NCBI GenBank assembly: GCA_022385805.1
Contig: MU277712.1
Location: 124,001-188,000 of the forward strand
Length of the DNA stretch: 64,000 nucleotides
Direction of reading: 5' to 3'
Origin: Pilatotrama ljubarskyi
Lineage: Eukaryota; Basidiomycota; Agaricomycetes; Polyporales; Polyporaceae
Shown: one piece after another, positions 36,501-50,433 of the stretch
How the letters are laid out: the number at the start of each line of letters is the position of its first letter
How positions within the stretch are numbered: position 1 is the first letter of the stretch
Notes under the pieces: generated by a model
What the model saw: only the letters and a program-made list of their open reading frames with translations
What the model was told of the DNA's origin: nothing
Database searches by the model: none
Position numbers and translations under genes: made by a program

Positions 36501-37695
36501 CGCGGAGCGGGCGTGACTCGTGAGGCTCGTACGCGATGTACTGCCCCCTGCTGTGGGTCGCGCGTGTGCGCTCGGTTGCCAACTGCTGGTCGAGGACCTC
36601 AGATAGTCACGATCACCGGGAGTAAGCACTCCTACGCCTGCCGATTCCGGGGAAAGCTTTCTTGTATTCTATGCTAAAGAGACACGACGAGACTGACGCA
36701 TTCTGCGCGTGTATGCTACATCATCTGAGAAAAAGTTCTACGAGGAGGAGCTATCGTATCGTATCCTTGGCGGAGCCTACCTTCGCTCGACGGGCGCTCG
36801 TGATCCCACGTCCGCCCATCTGTCCGTCGAGCGTGATCATGATAGTACGACCGTGGAGATACCGATTCGATACAGAGGCAAAAAGAGAAGCAATAGGTGG
36901 CGCGAGCACGGGAGCCGGATAAGCAAGGGGATATGGAGGAGATGGCCGCCCGCGCGAATATACACAGAGCGGCAGAGCGGCAGGCAGGGTGACGGGGTAT
37001 GAACCAAGATGTAAGTAACAAGACAAGAATTCGAGAGAGGGCACATCTAGGGGACTTGCGCGAACAGCAGTACCACAAGGAGAAGATGAGACGACGGCTC
37101 AGGACTAAAGGACCACAAGCAGTAACAACAGACGGGAGGGACGAGAACACAGACAGTGATAAGCAGAGCGAGACGATATGCGATGACGAGTGAGAACATG
37201 ACGAGATGAGTGGAGAGACGCAATGGTCGTGCAGGTATACGGATATACGGTATGCGGTACGATGGTATGGCTATAGACTCTCGGGGATCCACTGTCTTTG
37301 AGCAAGGACGAGGGTGAGGCGCAAGAAGATATGCAAGATGTGCGGATGATATTCGGCGTGACGGACAACATGTGCGCAGCTTGAAACTTGACGGGCGGAG
37401 AGATCGTATAATCGGAAGTCGGCAACGATGTACTGGAGAGGACCACCTCCCGATGTCTGCCGTGACAGTTCCGCTCTGAGCAGACGGTGTCGAAGCTGGT
37501 GGCGTGCAGACGGGTTCGATCGAAGGCGCATAGATGCCAATGGTTTGCAGAGATGAACCAAGATCTCGAAGGGGGCGGGACTGGAGAAGTGGCCGGAGGG
37601 ATGGTCATGTGGCTGCTCGCTGGCCCAGAGGCAGAACGAGAGAGCGACGTCCTCCCCACACCACAGTCTCTCAAGAGGTACCTGCCCTCACTGCA
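33570..37695. other. 4.1-kb region without a recognised gene
   Basis: GC is normal and many frames are open on both strands, but none shows a motif, a signal peptide or a splice pattern. Pyrimidine-rich stretches occur around 35050-36150. It lies upstream of the phosphodiesterase gene and downstream of the regulator-like gene. Confidence 0.5.
36397..36433 (+). repeat. GTGC/GTAC microsatellite
   Basis: Tandem GTGC units pass into GTAC units over about 36 bp. Confidence 0.9.
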
Positions 37696-39511
37696 TCAAC
37701 ACGCGCACTTCCTCATCGCGGCAACAATGTGGAACTCACGGTACCAGCCCGAGCTCGACCCCGACGACGCATACACCTCGGCGTACCGCCCCGCGGTCCC
37801 GCCTCCGCCTCCGCCTCCACCAGTGCCGCGGCGCGAGTATCCCCCGCTGTCGTACCCGTACTGCGCCTGCTGCTGCTGTTGGGCCTCTTGATGGTGCTGA
37901 TGTTGGTGGTGCTGATACGAGGACTTGGCTGCCGAGCCTCCCGAACCCCCGAAGACGTATGCACTTTGTGACTGGGACACACGGGACACTTCCACGAGCG
38001 CCTTGTAAGCAGACTACCTTGCAGACGAAGTGGGAAAGAGACGTACGAGAGGGCTGCGTGGTAGCTTGCCGGTGGTAGCCGGTCGACTGCTGCTGGTCCA
38101 AGTCGACCTCCCCGGACTGGTACCGCAGACTCCATCCGAGAGACTGAGCGGGGGTCATGATGGGCGCGAAGGTCGGGCTCGCCGTCGAGGTCGTCACGCT
38201 TCCCGAGCTGTTGTCCGCGACAGAGCCGTAGGTGGAGGACCCATCCCACGCGTCGTTGTCGAGGGATCCAGTCGTATACTCCAAACTCAGAGTTGGCGAC
38301 GCGCTCCCAGCCGTCGCGTAGTCACCGCGGCCGCGGCCGAGTCGATGACTGCTCGTGCTCTCCATCATGCTCGGTTTCCTCGGCGAAACGACCGCGGGGG
38401 AAGTCGCTCTGTACCCGCTCTGGCTCTGACTCTGCTTACTCTGCGCTGCAGCCGCGGCGTAGCGGAACGACTCGTCGTCCTCTGTGCCGGGGATCAGGGG
38501 GACCTCGAGTTGGATCTGCCACTCGATCTCGACGGGTTTCTCGCGGAGGGGGCCCACCTCAATGCCGCCAGGGCCGGGCTGCGTCGCGGCGGAGCGGATG
38601 CCGTCGTGGATGGCAAAGTTCTCGAGGCGGAACGAGTACATCATCTTACGCATCTTGGGCGGGGCGTGTGTCGCTCGCAGCGGAACCTCGGGCATCGCGC
38701 TTAGGACGGGGTCCGCGGGGACGGACACCTCGATGATGAACTCGCCCTCGGCATCTTCTTCCTTGATCGGCGGGGACGAGGGTGTCGTCTGTGGAGAGGA
38801 CGCAGTGGAGCGGGTGTATGCGGAGTGTGGGGGCGCATGGGCGACAGGGTCGGCAGGCTCGATCGTGTAGAGCGACGCGGAGTCCCAGGTGGCGTTTTGG
38901 AGACGTGGCGTGGAGGACGAGCCGGCGCTGGTGCCGGCCGTCGCGTTGACGGCCGCTGCGGCAGCGAAGGACGTGTAAGAGCGTGTGCCGGACGTGTAAG
39001 ACGAGCCGCGGCGACCAGAGCTGTTCGGTGTCGCTGCGGACGATGGGGGCGACGACGGGGAGATGATGTGGTTGGAGTGGTGGGAGGGGATTGCGCGGGA
39101 GGACGACGAGGACGACGAGGAGGGTGCGTGGAAGGAGGAGCGGTGGGAGGGGACGGCGTAGTCGGCGTGGGCAGCGTAGGAGAAGGAGGCCGTGACGGAG
39201 GGGTGGCCGGACGAGGCGGCCGGCGCGGCCGAGGAGTGGTAGGCGTTCGCGGAGGCGGAGGAGGAAGACGGCGCGGAGTAAGACGGCGACTGGACGGGGC
39301 CGTCGCCGTGGGCGTCCCAGAGGTAGGCGGACGCGCCGGAGGGGGCGGTGACGTAGGGGCCGGCGTCGATGTTCGGGGCGGCGGTGACGGTGTTCAGAGA
39401 GGGCGGGGAGTAGTGGAAGTAGGCGGAGGGGTCGTAGTGGGCGGCGAGGTCGGCATAGCGGCGGTCGGCGGCGGCGGACGCGGAGGCGTAGTGGGCGGCA
39501 ATTGCGGACAT
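37696..39511 (-). CDS. Low-complexity, regulator-like protein, family unknown
   Basis: The first exon runs from the ATG at 39511 to a GTACGT donor at 38046 and encodes about 488 residues. The N-terminal half is Ser/Ala/Tyr/Pro-rich and includes a run of nine serines. Residues about 245-340 look folded: EGEFIIEVSVPADPVL, KMRKMMYSFRLENFAI and PVEIEWQIQLEVPLIPGTED. The rest is again low complexity, with a Gln-rich end. The 3' exon after the acceptor near 38001 is best read in a frame with a His/Gln block and a Gly run (HHQHQHHQEAQQQQQ), but this is one base out of phase with the donor, so the C-terminus is unsettled. Such composition is common in transcriptional regulators; I recognise no DNA-binding domain. 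Confidence 0.65.
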
Positions 39512-42500
39512 GGGGACGGGCTGATGCACGGTAAAGTCCGGCGAATTAAGAGGACTTGGACGGGGGATGGCGGGGCGTGATCAGGGCGAGGGAGTGCAGG
39601 GCGGACGGAAAGCGCATATCCTTCTATAAGGCCCCAATCAGACCGGGCCCTCGCCCCGCGCGCGTGACAGGGCTCGCGCCCCTCTTCACGAGTCTCGCTC
39701 AGATCCACCCGCCCGTCTTCCCTCGCCGCACGTCTTCGCTCTTCATTCGATGCCCTTCAGCCCGGCTGGCCCTGGACGCCACTTTGCCCATATATGGCAT
39801 GCTTCTCTGAGGGATTCGCAATGTTTGGCCCGGCCAAAGCTTGTGCATACGTACGAGATCTGCTCCTCAGATCCCCGCCTCTCCTCCTCCTCTGCCCGAT
39901 CTCGCATCCGGCCAGGAACGTCCCCCTTCCGGCTCGTCGCTCGGCCCTCTGCAGCCATGTCTGCCTGCCCTGCGAGTTGCTGGCACGACCGCGGCCTCTT
40001 CGCAGAAATAAGTTCCAACTCAGCGGCCGCAGCGTCCGGCCTCTAAACACGTCCAGCGGATGCGTTATCAGCCTATGCAACAAACTCTCCGTCAGATGCG
40101 GCTCTGCATCCGCGGCCGGGTGCACTTACACGCGGCGGCCAACGTTGCAACGCGCCCCTCGATTTCGTCTCTGCGGCCCTCCAGCAACGCTGCCCGCACC
40201 CTCCCATCACGGATCGGCGGGGCGAATCGTTTCGAGGAGTCCTGCACATCCAGCATATCCAGCCCGGGCGCTCTTCACCTTCCCTCCGCCTTCGCGGCCA
40301 CGCCGCGCTGCGCTCCTCGTTCCACGATCCTGTACACGTTCTCGATGAAATGAGCCGCCCTTCGGTGCACGAGAGATGACCTGCGATCGCTCACCTGCAT
40401 GTTCCCCACCATCTGTTCCGTTCCCCTGTCGAACAGTGTGATTTTGACCGCCGCCGGTGCGCGGTTGCGCGTCTAGGTCGTACGTGGTAACACTGGCGCC
40501 CATAAACCCCGGGTTACGTAATAAGCCACTCCCCGCCGGTGTGGCGTTTCCACGCTCTCTCCTTCGGCCCTGTCTTGTCGAATCCGTACGCCCTGCATTC
40601 CGCTCGCCAAGTTGTGGGTGTAGCACGTTCTCTGGTATTCAACCCCTGGCACGAGCTCTTACGCGTATGGAAAGAGAAAGCAGAGTCCTAGACTATTAAG
40701 TCGCCCTTGGATCGAACCGCGACCTCGATGTTACTCCGCCAAAGCGCCGTGTCTGTCTGTCTCTTCCTTCCGAATCTAGGAGCCCGGCCTGCAGCTGGCG
40801 GTTCTCCTTCGTCAGATCTGAGAGCATCCAATCACATACCTTGTAAGTTCGGAGTCTCTGCGGGCCCAAATCCCGTCTGCACGCTCAGCCTGTCCCAGAA
40901 AGCTTACTTATCCCCGCCGCCCTAGAGACCGTGTCTCAGCATTGTCGTTCGCGCAGGGCTGCTTCTCCCTTCTCGCAGCAGAAGCGTGTCCCCACGCCAG
41001 AAAACATCGGTAACTCCGACGACGCGCGCTTCTACCTGTATACTCAGGTCAGAGATACCAGATACGGGCAAGAAGATGATCGATGCATGGGCTGCTCGGT
41101 GTTTCCACGGCCCTCCAATAGGCTCGCAGCTCTTCCAGCTCTTCCGATCGCGAACTCGGAAGTTCTGTCGCCCGGCCGCTTTTGACGTGCAGGCTCCGGA
41201 GACTCGGCCGCTCGGCCGTCCGGCGGATGACTGTGAATGTCTCGCCGGGCGCGTATGTATGCTACCGACGTCGACGTCTGTGCCTGGGGAGCTCGTGGGA
41301 CATCTTCAAGTTGGACGATTGACGCTGTCACGTCCGCGCGCATGAATTGGGCTGGTTTGTTGTCCCGGGACGACAATGCTTCTGCCAGATATCAGGAGCC
41401 TTTGATTCTGGTGTTCTGGTGGCTGGCTGGTCCCGCAAGTGGCGTTCCGCGATATGATGGAACGGGTGGGAGGTGCGATGGAGAATATTGAAGGACGCCT
41501 GAGCCGGTTTCAAGAGGCTCGGATCGGTGTGGATGACCTAGCTAGGGCGGTCACGTAAGTGACGCGTTTGCCGCTGCAACCTCGGAGCTCCGCCGACTCA
41601 GTACATTTTTGCTGTGCTGTGTACTACATGCACGCCTGCGCCGGGACATCTGGTAATCCGGCATAGTGCTACGCGTGGAAAACATGAATAAACTTGATGG
41701 CAGGTATGCACGTAGTGCGGTCTATATGTGGTGGCCTGGAAGTTGACATCGACATCGGCTAATTTCCAGGGACGTTTGGCCGGTTGCTCGGCTGGGTATT
41801 TGCCCGGGCATGACTTCATTCGAGGCTTATATGGAAAGCCTGAAGGCATCCAGGCTCACAGCCGTGTTAGCGACGTACCAGAAGCGTAAGCGACGCCGTA
41901 GCACGTCGTCATCACGCTGGTCCGTCGAAATGACCCTGGAATGAACGTGTGGCCGTATCAGGGACACGCACAAGCTTCGCGATGGCCGGAAAGGGTAGGT
42001 GAGCGTTTCATCGCTTTGCCGTGGTTCGGGGCTCGAGTTGGCTGCTGACTTCATATCCGGACTTCTGATAGGTGGAAGGCCACCGCATTACGGAGGCATG
42101 CTATGAGGGCTGGCGTACACAAGAAGATGCATATCACGCATCGACGAGGGTTCGGAGTCGTCTGGATCATGACGGTGATGCAGGAAGGCGTGCGCTGACG
42201 CGGACGCTAGCGATGCGGACGCAGCGTTCGTGATTTTGCGATTTCTCACACAAGCTGCGTACGCAACCTCTACTCACACACCCTCGTGCATCCACGCCCT
42301 AATCACTTACACATGCGCAGAACCAGGAATAAGTAGGCTTCGTGGTCGACTGCCCGGTCTCCCGGATCGCGGTTACTCTTTTGCGTATATCGTCGAGCGG
42401 CCTCCGTCCGCTGGCTGGCAGAGGGTTTGCGCTCGAAGGCTATGCACTATCCAGGGGCAAACGTTATTATTGTGTCCCACATGCGGAGGCCGCGAACGTT

Positions 42501-45500
42501 CGTTGATGATGCACAACAATTGCGAACACGCGGCGCTCCGTCTCTCACGAGATTTTCCGGTCCAAGACGGGCTGGATCGAGTTGAAAGCCCTGTCTACTG
42601 GTTGAACATTGGACTTTCCCTTGGCAATAGGCGGGAGCGGGTTCGACGTCGGAAGTACTACACGATCCGTGTTCTGGGCTAGTACTTCAGGGTAAGCAGG
42701 ACATTAGGGTATGTATACGGCATCTGTCGCTAGTCCTGAACCTCAGCTGACACGATGTGTCCCACTACTCTCAACCCAGAACCACGGCACGCTAAAATAT
42801 ATGGGGCACTTTCACGAAACACACAGAAGGGCGAAAACGCCCATCGCCCAAGGATATCTTAACTCGGAAGAATAAAATTTCCCAGCCGGTCTGACGAAGC
42901 GTTCTTGGTGAGGGAAACTGCCGCAGTCACGGCCTTGCTACGCTCACTACAGTCTCGCTCCCAGCGCTTCCGGGTACGGGACACCCACCAACATCGTTAT
43001 CCGGAGCCCTTCTCTTTTCAGAAACACATTCACTGTGCCGTCCAATAGGGTGGATCGCTCACCATGCTCTCACTGTCCGCCACCTCGCCGCAGCACGCAC
43101 CCTTGGTACCGTTCCTATACGACGAAGCACGGGGAGCCATCTCGTTGCGCCTCGCGGGACTTTCGGTCACACGATGCACTGGCAGAGGGCGGCGGAGGAG
43201 CGCCATAAACCCTACGCTCCAAGTGCTCCAAATCTTAGGACCGCCCGCAGACAGCCCCGGGCCTCCGCGGTCGGACGCCGCCAACGCCGCCACGCTGTCA
43301 TGCCGGCGACTCTTCGCGTAACGCGGAGGTCCGCAACAACAATGCAAGCACGGAGCTCAGCGCCGAGGGATACCAGCAGGTAGTCTGCTGCTGGGACGTT
43401 CTGAACGCGTGGCCGTCAAATCCTCGCCTGTACGTATATTCACACTACCGCGCGCCCCCCTCCGAATCTCCGCTCGCTTCCGGAGGAATAGATTCACGGC
43501 GCGAAGCACGTCCCTCGACGCCCCGTTTCGCGGTCGGTGCCTCTCGGCGTCGTGGACGCGATACCGTGTACTGAATGCACGCTGGACTCTTGTGAACTCC
43601 GACCCGAGCCTCGAGCCGCGAACCGCGAACCGCAAGCTTCGCTTGGGGATCAGTACGCGAAGACGAGACCTGCTTATGGTATGGACCGACTTTGATCTTG
43701 TTCGCAGCCGAGCGTGCGCGCAGGGTCCTGCTAGCTGCGACGAGCCGGCGGCGGGCGTAGGCGTAACGCCAACAGGACCTCCTGGATTTCGCCTGTGGGC
43801 CGTGTGCACTCCCAGCACCTATCCTTGCGCTAGCGCCTCCCCTTTCACCCCGTACCATGGCATTCCTGCATGTCAGCAAGAAGGGACGTCGAGCGTCGAA
43901 GTGATCGATGGGGTACGTCCCTGCACCGTGGACCGCTCGAGCTCCAGTCATACTGGCACGCGCGCCGGTACGACGCCCGCCTGCCGCCGGGTGAGGAGCG
44001 AGCAGCGAGCCTGAACGACGCGCACGCGCGATTGCGTCTGGACAGCCTGCTCCGGATCGCTGCGATCAGCCTGGACGACCGCCTGATGAGAAGGGGGTCG
44101 CTGCCGTTGGGGCTCGGCGGAGAGAGCTTTGTCCGCGCCGAGCGGCGGCTCGTTCTCGCTATCAGCATCACCTCGATGGCCGCCACTTCTGCTCTGCGCC
44201 GCTGCCAGCTCAGCTCGTGGTCATTCAGGCCTGAAGCTTACGCCTGTAGGCATGGGTTGCTCTTGCGTGAATCTTATTTCTTCCAGCAGCAGGGACGGAC
44301 TGAGACGGAAGCCTCGGTCCCCGCTCACGAGATTCAGTGAGCCTGTCTTGCCTCTTCCCGCGAAGCTCGAGTATCTACCGGATCGGTGCACTCAGGAGGC
44401 GTGTCCAGCCTGAAGACCCTGGAGGTGCTGGACCGCCTCGGGATGTGGCCATGGGCCCTGTCAGCATTCGTTCATGACACACTGGATGGACGAGGGACGC
44501 GGGCCGTCCGTCGTCTCTGACTCTGCTCTGTTCGCGACTGCTCAGGTGCCAGGTCCCAGAATTGGCTCGGAAGGGGGCCGCCGGGTATTCTCCCACGTAA
44601 TGGCAAGCGAGTAGCCAAGGGGAGATGGCGTATTCTTCGTGAACGCACGCTCGCGAGTGCCCCGCGGCCGCTATCATGTCGTGCTGACCGGCAACTTTCG
44701 CGTCCTGGGACAGAAGGCGCGCGGGTCGATTATCAGCTGGGAGGCACGATGTCCCGTCGTCCGCCGGCCTTCTTTTCTTCAGATTACGGCCTTGGGGACA
44801 CTGGACAGGGACGTGGGCAGGGGCTTCGAAGCGGTGAGACGAATTCCAGGTGGGGAGCTCGAACTCTCGCGGGTAGGAGCCGTTCGGCATCGTTTCGCTG
44901 GAGGTGCTCGCTGCCTACGAACATTCTTGGTGTAATCAATCGTCACCGGCATGACGCCTCTGACTACGACGTACCGGTACCGTGAAGTCACCTCAGGTAA
45001 ACCATCTGCTTGGGGATAATACGGGTCGTAGACACGCTCGGTACACACGAATGCCCCCGCCTCGCTCCAGGCTCCGGAAACTCTCTCCTTCTGGGTCCAA
45101 CGCGGAAGCGCGTTTGCCGTTTCTCGCCAGCACCGCGCGGCACGTGTCGATGGCTGGTATAGCTCTCCCGTAAGTGCCCACGAAAATCGCCCGCTTCCCC
45201 TACAAACCTAACTCTGATGGACAGCTCGGCGAAGGCCCCGCCGCAGCCTCGCACTGACGGTCAAGGTGCCCCTGCCAGGCAAGCTCATGCTCGGGCGAAC
45301 GTACGGTACGGCAGACGGCAGTTTCGAGTATCGCTGAGCTCAGGCGCATTACACGTAGGTTCGCCTCCAGGGCGGTCGGCAGGCTGCGGGCTTGCTGTGG
45401 ACGTCCGCGTCCGCCGGCCACGACCGTGCGGCCAGGGAGGCAGGGGTACCTCGCGTCTACAAGGTCCGCATTGGCAGACTGGTACACTGGCAGTGCACGA

Positions 45501-48500
45501 CTTCTGAAAAGGTGCCAGCGAACGTGGCTACGTGGCGGGTCTTCCATAGCGCTAGTTTGTCCTGACGATGTACCGGGATGTTCTGGCATCATGCAACGGC
45601 TTCGGATGCCAAGGTTGTTCTCAGGGACATGGATGTCGGAGCATGCGGTCTGGCGCTTACCAGAGACGTACGACTTGTTCGACCTGCAATCAACTCACAT
45701 TTATGCATTCCAGCTCTTCGGCAGCTGTTGGAATACAGCGCTATCAATTTACAGGGCAATCGGAAGTGCACGCCGCATAGTATGCTTGCATATACTGTAC
45801 TCACTTCGCCCTCGGAGTTCACTTGCTCACGGACGCACCTCCCAGATATCTGTATCGTGTCAATGCGGGCTATCAATGGCAGTTGCCGCTCGCTGGGTAC
45901 ATCGTGACACTCATTCCAGTTGGTGGCATTGGGACCATCTTCACGTGGCGGCTCTGTTATGTGCACATCCATCCTTCCAGCCACTTAGCGCGCGGGCATC
46001 TCCGCCTCCTGAAGCGCACACCCCAAGCCAAAAGAAGGGTGTCTGTTGTGCCTGTCATGTCGCTTGTCGACGTCGACGCACCCAGCCTGACCGCTGTGAT
46101 GCGACGTGCCCTGACGGCATCTTCCACTTCTGGCGGCCTGGACTTCACGGTATACACCCGCGGGACATCATCATCGCCCGGGGAGGCCATCATCGCTCAA
46201 GAAACCGCAGCTTGAAAGACGTCCTTTACTCGCTCTGATCAACTTCACTGTTCCATCCCGACCATCGAAGTCTAGGTGGCCTAGTTCCGTGGTGATACTG
46301 TCTGGCGCGCCGCGCAAACTTGATGGAAGGCGCTCAGAGGCGCTTATTCTTGTCTCCTTGTAGCCATCACCGCTGTCCCGACTGCACAATCAGCCGCGCG
46401 ACTCGGAACATATGTGGGTTGACCATGCACATCTCTAGAATTCACTGCCCATACTAAGGACCGGATTGAACCGCTGCAGGTTCCGCTCAACTTGGCCATC
46501 GCGAAAGGTGCATCCCCCGGCGTGATACAGTACGCTCCAAGGCTGGTATGTCAATCTCCCATGTTTGGCGTGCCTTCTCGGAGCACAAAGCTCCGTAAGA
46601 GCTCTCGATTGACAGATTGACGTGAGGTGTGCAACATGTTGTGCTCCTCTTCCGGGCCGCCTCCCGAGTCCCGACCCTGGTCTTGTACGATACATCGATC
46701 TGGAGTGCAGCGGGCTCGCGCAGACGTTCAGCGGAGTTTACAAAGGGCTCCCGTGAGACTGGTCGACGCCATGCAGGAGGGTAGAAGTCTCATCCTGAAA
46801 GATAGAGCAGGAAGTCTCGAACTCCCCTGGAGATCCTCCCGGCTAAGAGCACTGCGTAAGGATAGAACAGGCGAACCAGTCGGGATCGCAGAATGGACAC
46901 TGGTTCGCTGTGAGAATAGCCCGGGTTACTCTCATGCGCGATCCTCTCAGTTCTACCACCACGCCCTCGTACTGCTCGCAGGACGTCTCAGAGTGCACAT
47001 CGAGCTTCCTACTTCGGCAGTAAGTCGCCGGAGGCTGCGAAGACCCTTCCTTGGCAGCGTGTACTGACCCATCCCGCATAGCTGAGTCTTTACTGGAATA
47101 GTTCTCTGGCACAGAGCAGACTCACACACGGGCTACCTCTCTTCCCCACACGCGTTTCTCGTCAATGCTGTTCTATCTGCACACGGTATGAGTCTTCAGG
47201 GGATCCACATACTTCGTCTTCTTCGCCGCGGAGACTCTCGCTGTGCATGTCGAGGCGCGTCCATCGGGTGAAGATCTCCCGATGGGTGTATCTCGTTGTG
47301 GTACTGCGTACTGGCCCCTAGGATAGTAGACACATAGCCTCCTGATGTGCTATGGAGTGGCAAAGAGGCTCATCAAGTTACAATGGCGTGCTGCTTAGTA
47401 CTGCAGGGATGCAGATCCCCCGGAAATGCGGACACGTTGCAACCGCCTCGGGCGACGCTCCCGACATCTCTCTTGACATTTCTGGACGGCAGGCCGGTCT
47501 TTCAACGGTCTCTCAGACCTGCTGATCGGGGCTATTTTGGCGATGCTCCTTCACCTGGGCTCCCGCCGCCACGTCCCAACTGGCGTGGAAGTGGCCTTTC
47601 TTACGCCTTCGCGGCAAAGTAAACTCGTAGATCTGTGCGGCCTGACGCACCTCCGCGGACCGTTATTCTCCATCACTTGAAGTGAAGACGCCTATCCCGG
47701 TACGTAATCCATTAAATCAAAACTCCGCCGTCGTCTTTGGCTGGCATTCAAGTGACACGGGTGAGAGAGACCCGCGCAGGCCAGATTCCGAGGGGGTTGG
47801 CACCGTGGCACTGTATGAAGCCCCAAGGAAAGTACTGAGGCAGACCACAGATGGATCGTCCGCCCCACAAGTTTGCAGTTCTGTTAGCTTCTGCTCGTGA
47901 ACGCGACCCTCGAAGAGAGTGGTTCGGCGACGAGTGGTCGTTGTACTTCCGTTCGGCATCGGACATGCAATGATTCCACTCACCATTGACCACGATGGGC
48001 GCGATCCCTCCCCGAGCGGAGTCCACACTAGTGGTCACGACTCCAGTGGAACCTCGCGCTTCGGTGTCCGGGATGCCCGCCTCCGCCACTGCAGGTGTTT
48101 CAGGGCACGAATTGGGCTTGTACGAGCGGGGGATCGTCCCATTGGCTGTAAAAAGCCTCAACTTTGTCTCTTTGAGACTTCGCTCGTCGTTCCGAGACTC
48201 GCGGCCAACGATTCGGGACCCTTCCAAGAGCCTCATGTACGGAGCTTCACGTCCCGGACGGCAATGCGGCAGTGTTGAGCGACGCGTCTGTATCGTCTGC
48301 CGAGAGACTCCTGTCTGCCACCTTCAACGCATGTATCTTCATCATTGAATAACGCGTACCGGACATAGCTTCCATAGACCATGTTCTGACGGTTGTCCGC
48401 CGACAACGCGCAGCCGGCCGTACATTTTTCATTGATTCGCTCACACACGGCTAGCGTCGACGTGCGATCCAAACGGCTGCAGGCGAAGGGGATGGATGGT

Positions 48501-49847
48501 ACAGCGGTGAGCGCTTGAGGGATATTCACGCTGCGCGCAAATGAGCCGTTCCTGCGGCGAGACAGCATAGCCAGGCGCTCTTCCATGCGTCGTCGATGAG
48601 CGCACAAATCGTCGGCTAACGGTCAGGAACCCATGATTCGCCGCCCTGTGATTGTTGAAAGCGGTTCATCTCCATGCTTAGCGGATAGCATCTATCGCGA
48701 AGGAACACTGCAAGCGGTGATTTAACACTCAGTAATCATCAGAAGCCATTATGGATGACTGACTTCGCCGATGCTTTCAGAGAATAGGCAAGGAATCACT
48801 TGTCACTCACCAGTCCGAATGCCGTAACCAGGCTGCTGTCCCTCCGACCCCAATCCTGTCCCATGCATCTTCGTCCCTTGACAGGTATGAATCAGTCCTG
48901 TGTCGCGCGGCTTCGCACCGTGACGAGATCACACCTCCGATAGTCCAGAACGATCACTGTGGCGCCCAATATGTATCGGAGCTTGATGAGCCGCTGTGGA
49001 TAAGACGATACTCTGTGTGCTCCTCGAGGCACGCGTCAATCCTGGTCGCTTCGCCGTCTCATGTGCATTGCACAAGGTTCGATACCCGCTATGCGTTGAC
49101 GTGCCTGAGCATTTGTGCCATGAGGGATCATCCGCCACTTACGAGTGTTCGACTCCACCTTGACGTCCGCCGCCCATGTCCCATGTATCTGTTAGCGGAC
49201 TCCCAGGTCCGCTGACGCGACCCCGCGGTGAGGCATGCGCAACGGGGACGACGGTCCTGGAGATCGGTGCGTCCATGTCATGCTGGGAAGTCTTCCTCGC
49301 CGGCGTGCCTTCATGGCTTGAGCTTCTGAACATTGAGCGTTGGGAACGTGGCGGCGGGCCAGAGTTGTGTTCTCGACGATCGAGGCGGGCATTGCGTATT
49401 TGGCGCGACGTGAGATAGGCGTTCACCTAGGAAAGTGTCAGGACTTCGTTTCTGGCGTACATGACGCTCAAAATCTGAACGAACCGCTATACGAAGCACG
49501 ACCACTGGTAGGTACTGCTACGTCAATTCACCGTCATGGTTCACGCAGCGTTCTAGAGCCTTGCCCTCCGAGTCGCTGGAGCGATGCATTCGAACGCGCG
49601 ATGGGTACCTGGCTGCTCCCCCCTCGCTGGATCCCGCGCCATCATGTTTCCACAAGGCAAGGAGATCCTGGGATGGCGTTCGGATGATGTTTCCTGCATG
49701 CGTATATTTTTCTCCCCGGTGCAATTCGGGGAAGTTCGGCACATCGCCACAGCGCTCTTGCAGGTCGAGTCGTCGGAGTCCACAAAGCATTTTATCAGCA
49801 AGCATTGTCTCTTTCCTCCCGTACAAGCATAGCATTAGCTGACGTAC

Positions 49848-50094
49848 TTTTTCAGTCGCATCAGCGATTGGCACGAAGCATCCGGAGCACGTACTAGAGC
49901 CTGAGCCAACGTAGTGAGTACTACTGCATCTCTGCTAAATCTCCAAGTCTCGGCGCCAAGATGCTGAAATCGGGCGAGGAGGCGCAACGAATCACGGACA
50001 CAGAGTGTCATGTCATAACCTGTAGATAGACCCCTCAGGCTCTCTAGCTCCTCCTTGCAGAATTGAGACAGTGCTTGATGACCAGCGGTTACCG
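49848..50094 (-). pseudogene. Orphan exon-like coding segment
   Basis: The minus strand is open for about 80 codons, with convincing helical sequence (for example QALSQFCKEELESLRGL and LCVRDSLRLLARFQHLG), and runs into a clear GTACGT splice donor at 49847. No matching partner exon was found on either side. Just upstream in the reading direction lies the inverted-repeat element at 50123-50433. It may be the last good exon of a gene broken by that insertion. Composition resembles Leu-rich F-box proteins, but that is only an impression. Confidence 0.35.
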
Positions 50095-50122
50095 AGCACT
50101 TTTTTTCCAGGCTAGCGCGTAG

Positions 50123-50433
50123 CCTGGAGGCAGAGCTGTGCTGACCCGGGTCGAACCCCGGTCAGACCTTTTTCTGACCCAAGTCGGACCCAAAAGGGTC
50201 TGACCTTGGTCAGGGTCAGCACGTGATGCTGTGGGAAATAAGCCCCACCGCGCCGCCACCCAACGAAAGCGCTGGACCGAGCGTGGACCCCGTGGGCAGC
50301 AGGTCCTGCTCCTGTTCAGGCCCATTCTGCCACGTGTTTGACCCTGACCCCGGTCAGGCTGAGGTCCGACCTTTTCCTGACCACAGGTCGGACCCTTTGG
50401 TCAAGGCCTGACCCGCGCACCTCTGCCTGGAGG
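50123..50433. mobile_element. MITE-like element with 103-bp imperfect inverted arms
   Basis: The left arm 50123-50225 and right arm 50331-50433 are inverted relative to each other. The outer ends are CCTGGAGGCAGAG and, inverted, CCTCCAGGCAGAG; the inner ends share GGTCAGGGTCA and CACGTG. Both arms are built from short GGTC.GACC palindromes (GACCCGGGTCGAACCCCGG). A TA lies just outside each end (50120-50121 and 50434-50435). No coding capacity, so non-autonomous. Confidence 0.65.

Noticed and set aside
38825..39580. 251-codon Gly/Arg-rich plus frame
   Set aside because: It is the antisense shadow of the Ser/Ala-rich exon; its composition follows from that strand's codon bias.
45426..46238. 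270-codon plus frame
   Set aside because: Rich in Cys, His and Trp in no known pattern and broken by better-looking frames. Probably chance.
50128..50165. tRNA-like T-arm hairpin (GGGGTTCGACCC on the minus strand)
   Set aside because: No acceptor, D-arm or anticodon partner. It is one of many GGTC/GACC palindromes in the MITE-like element.
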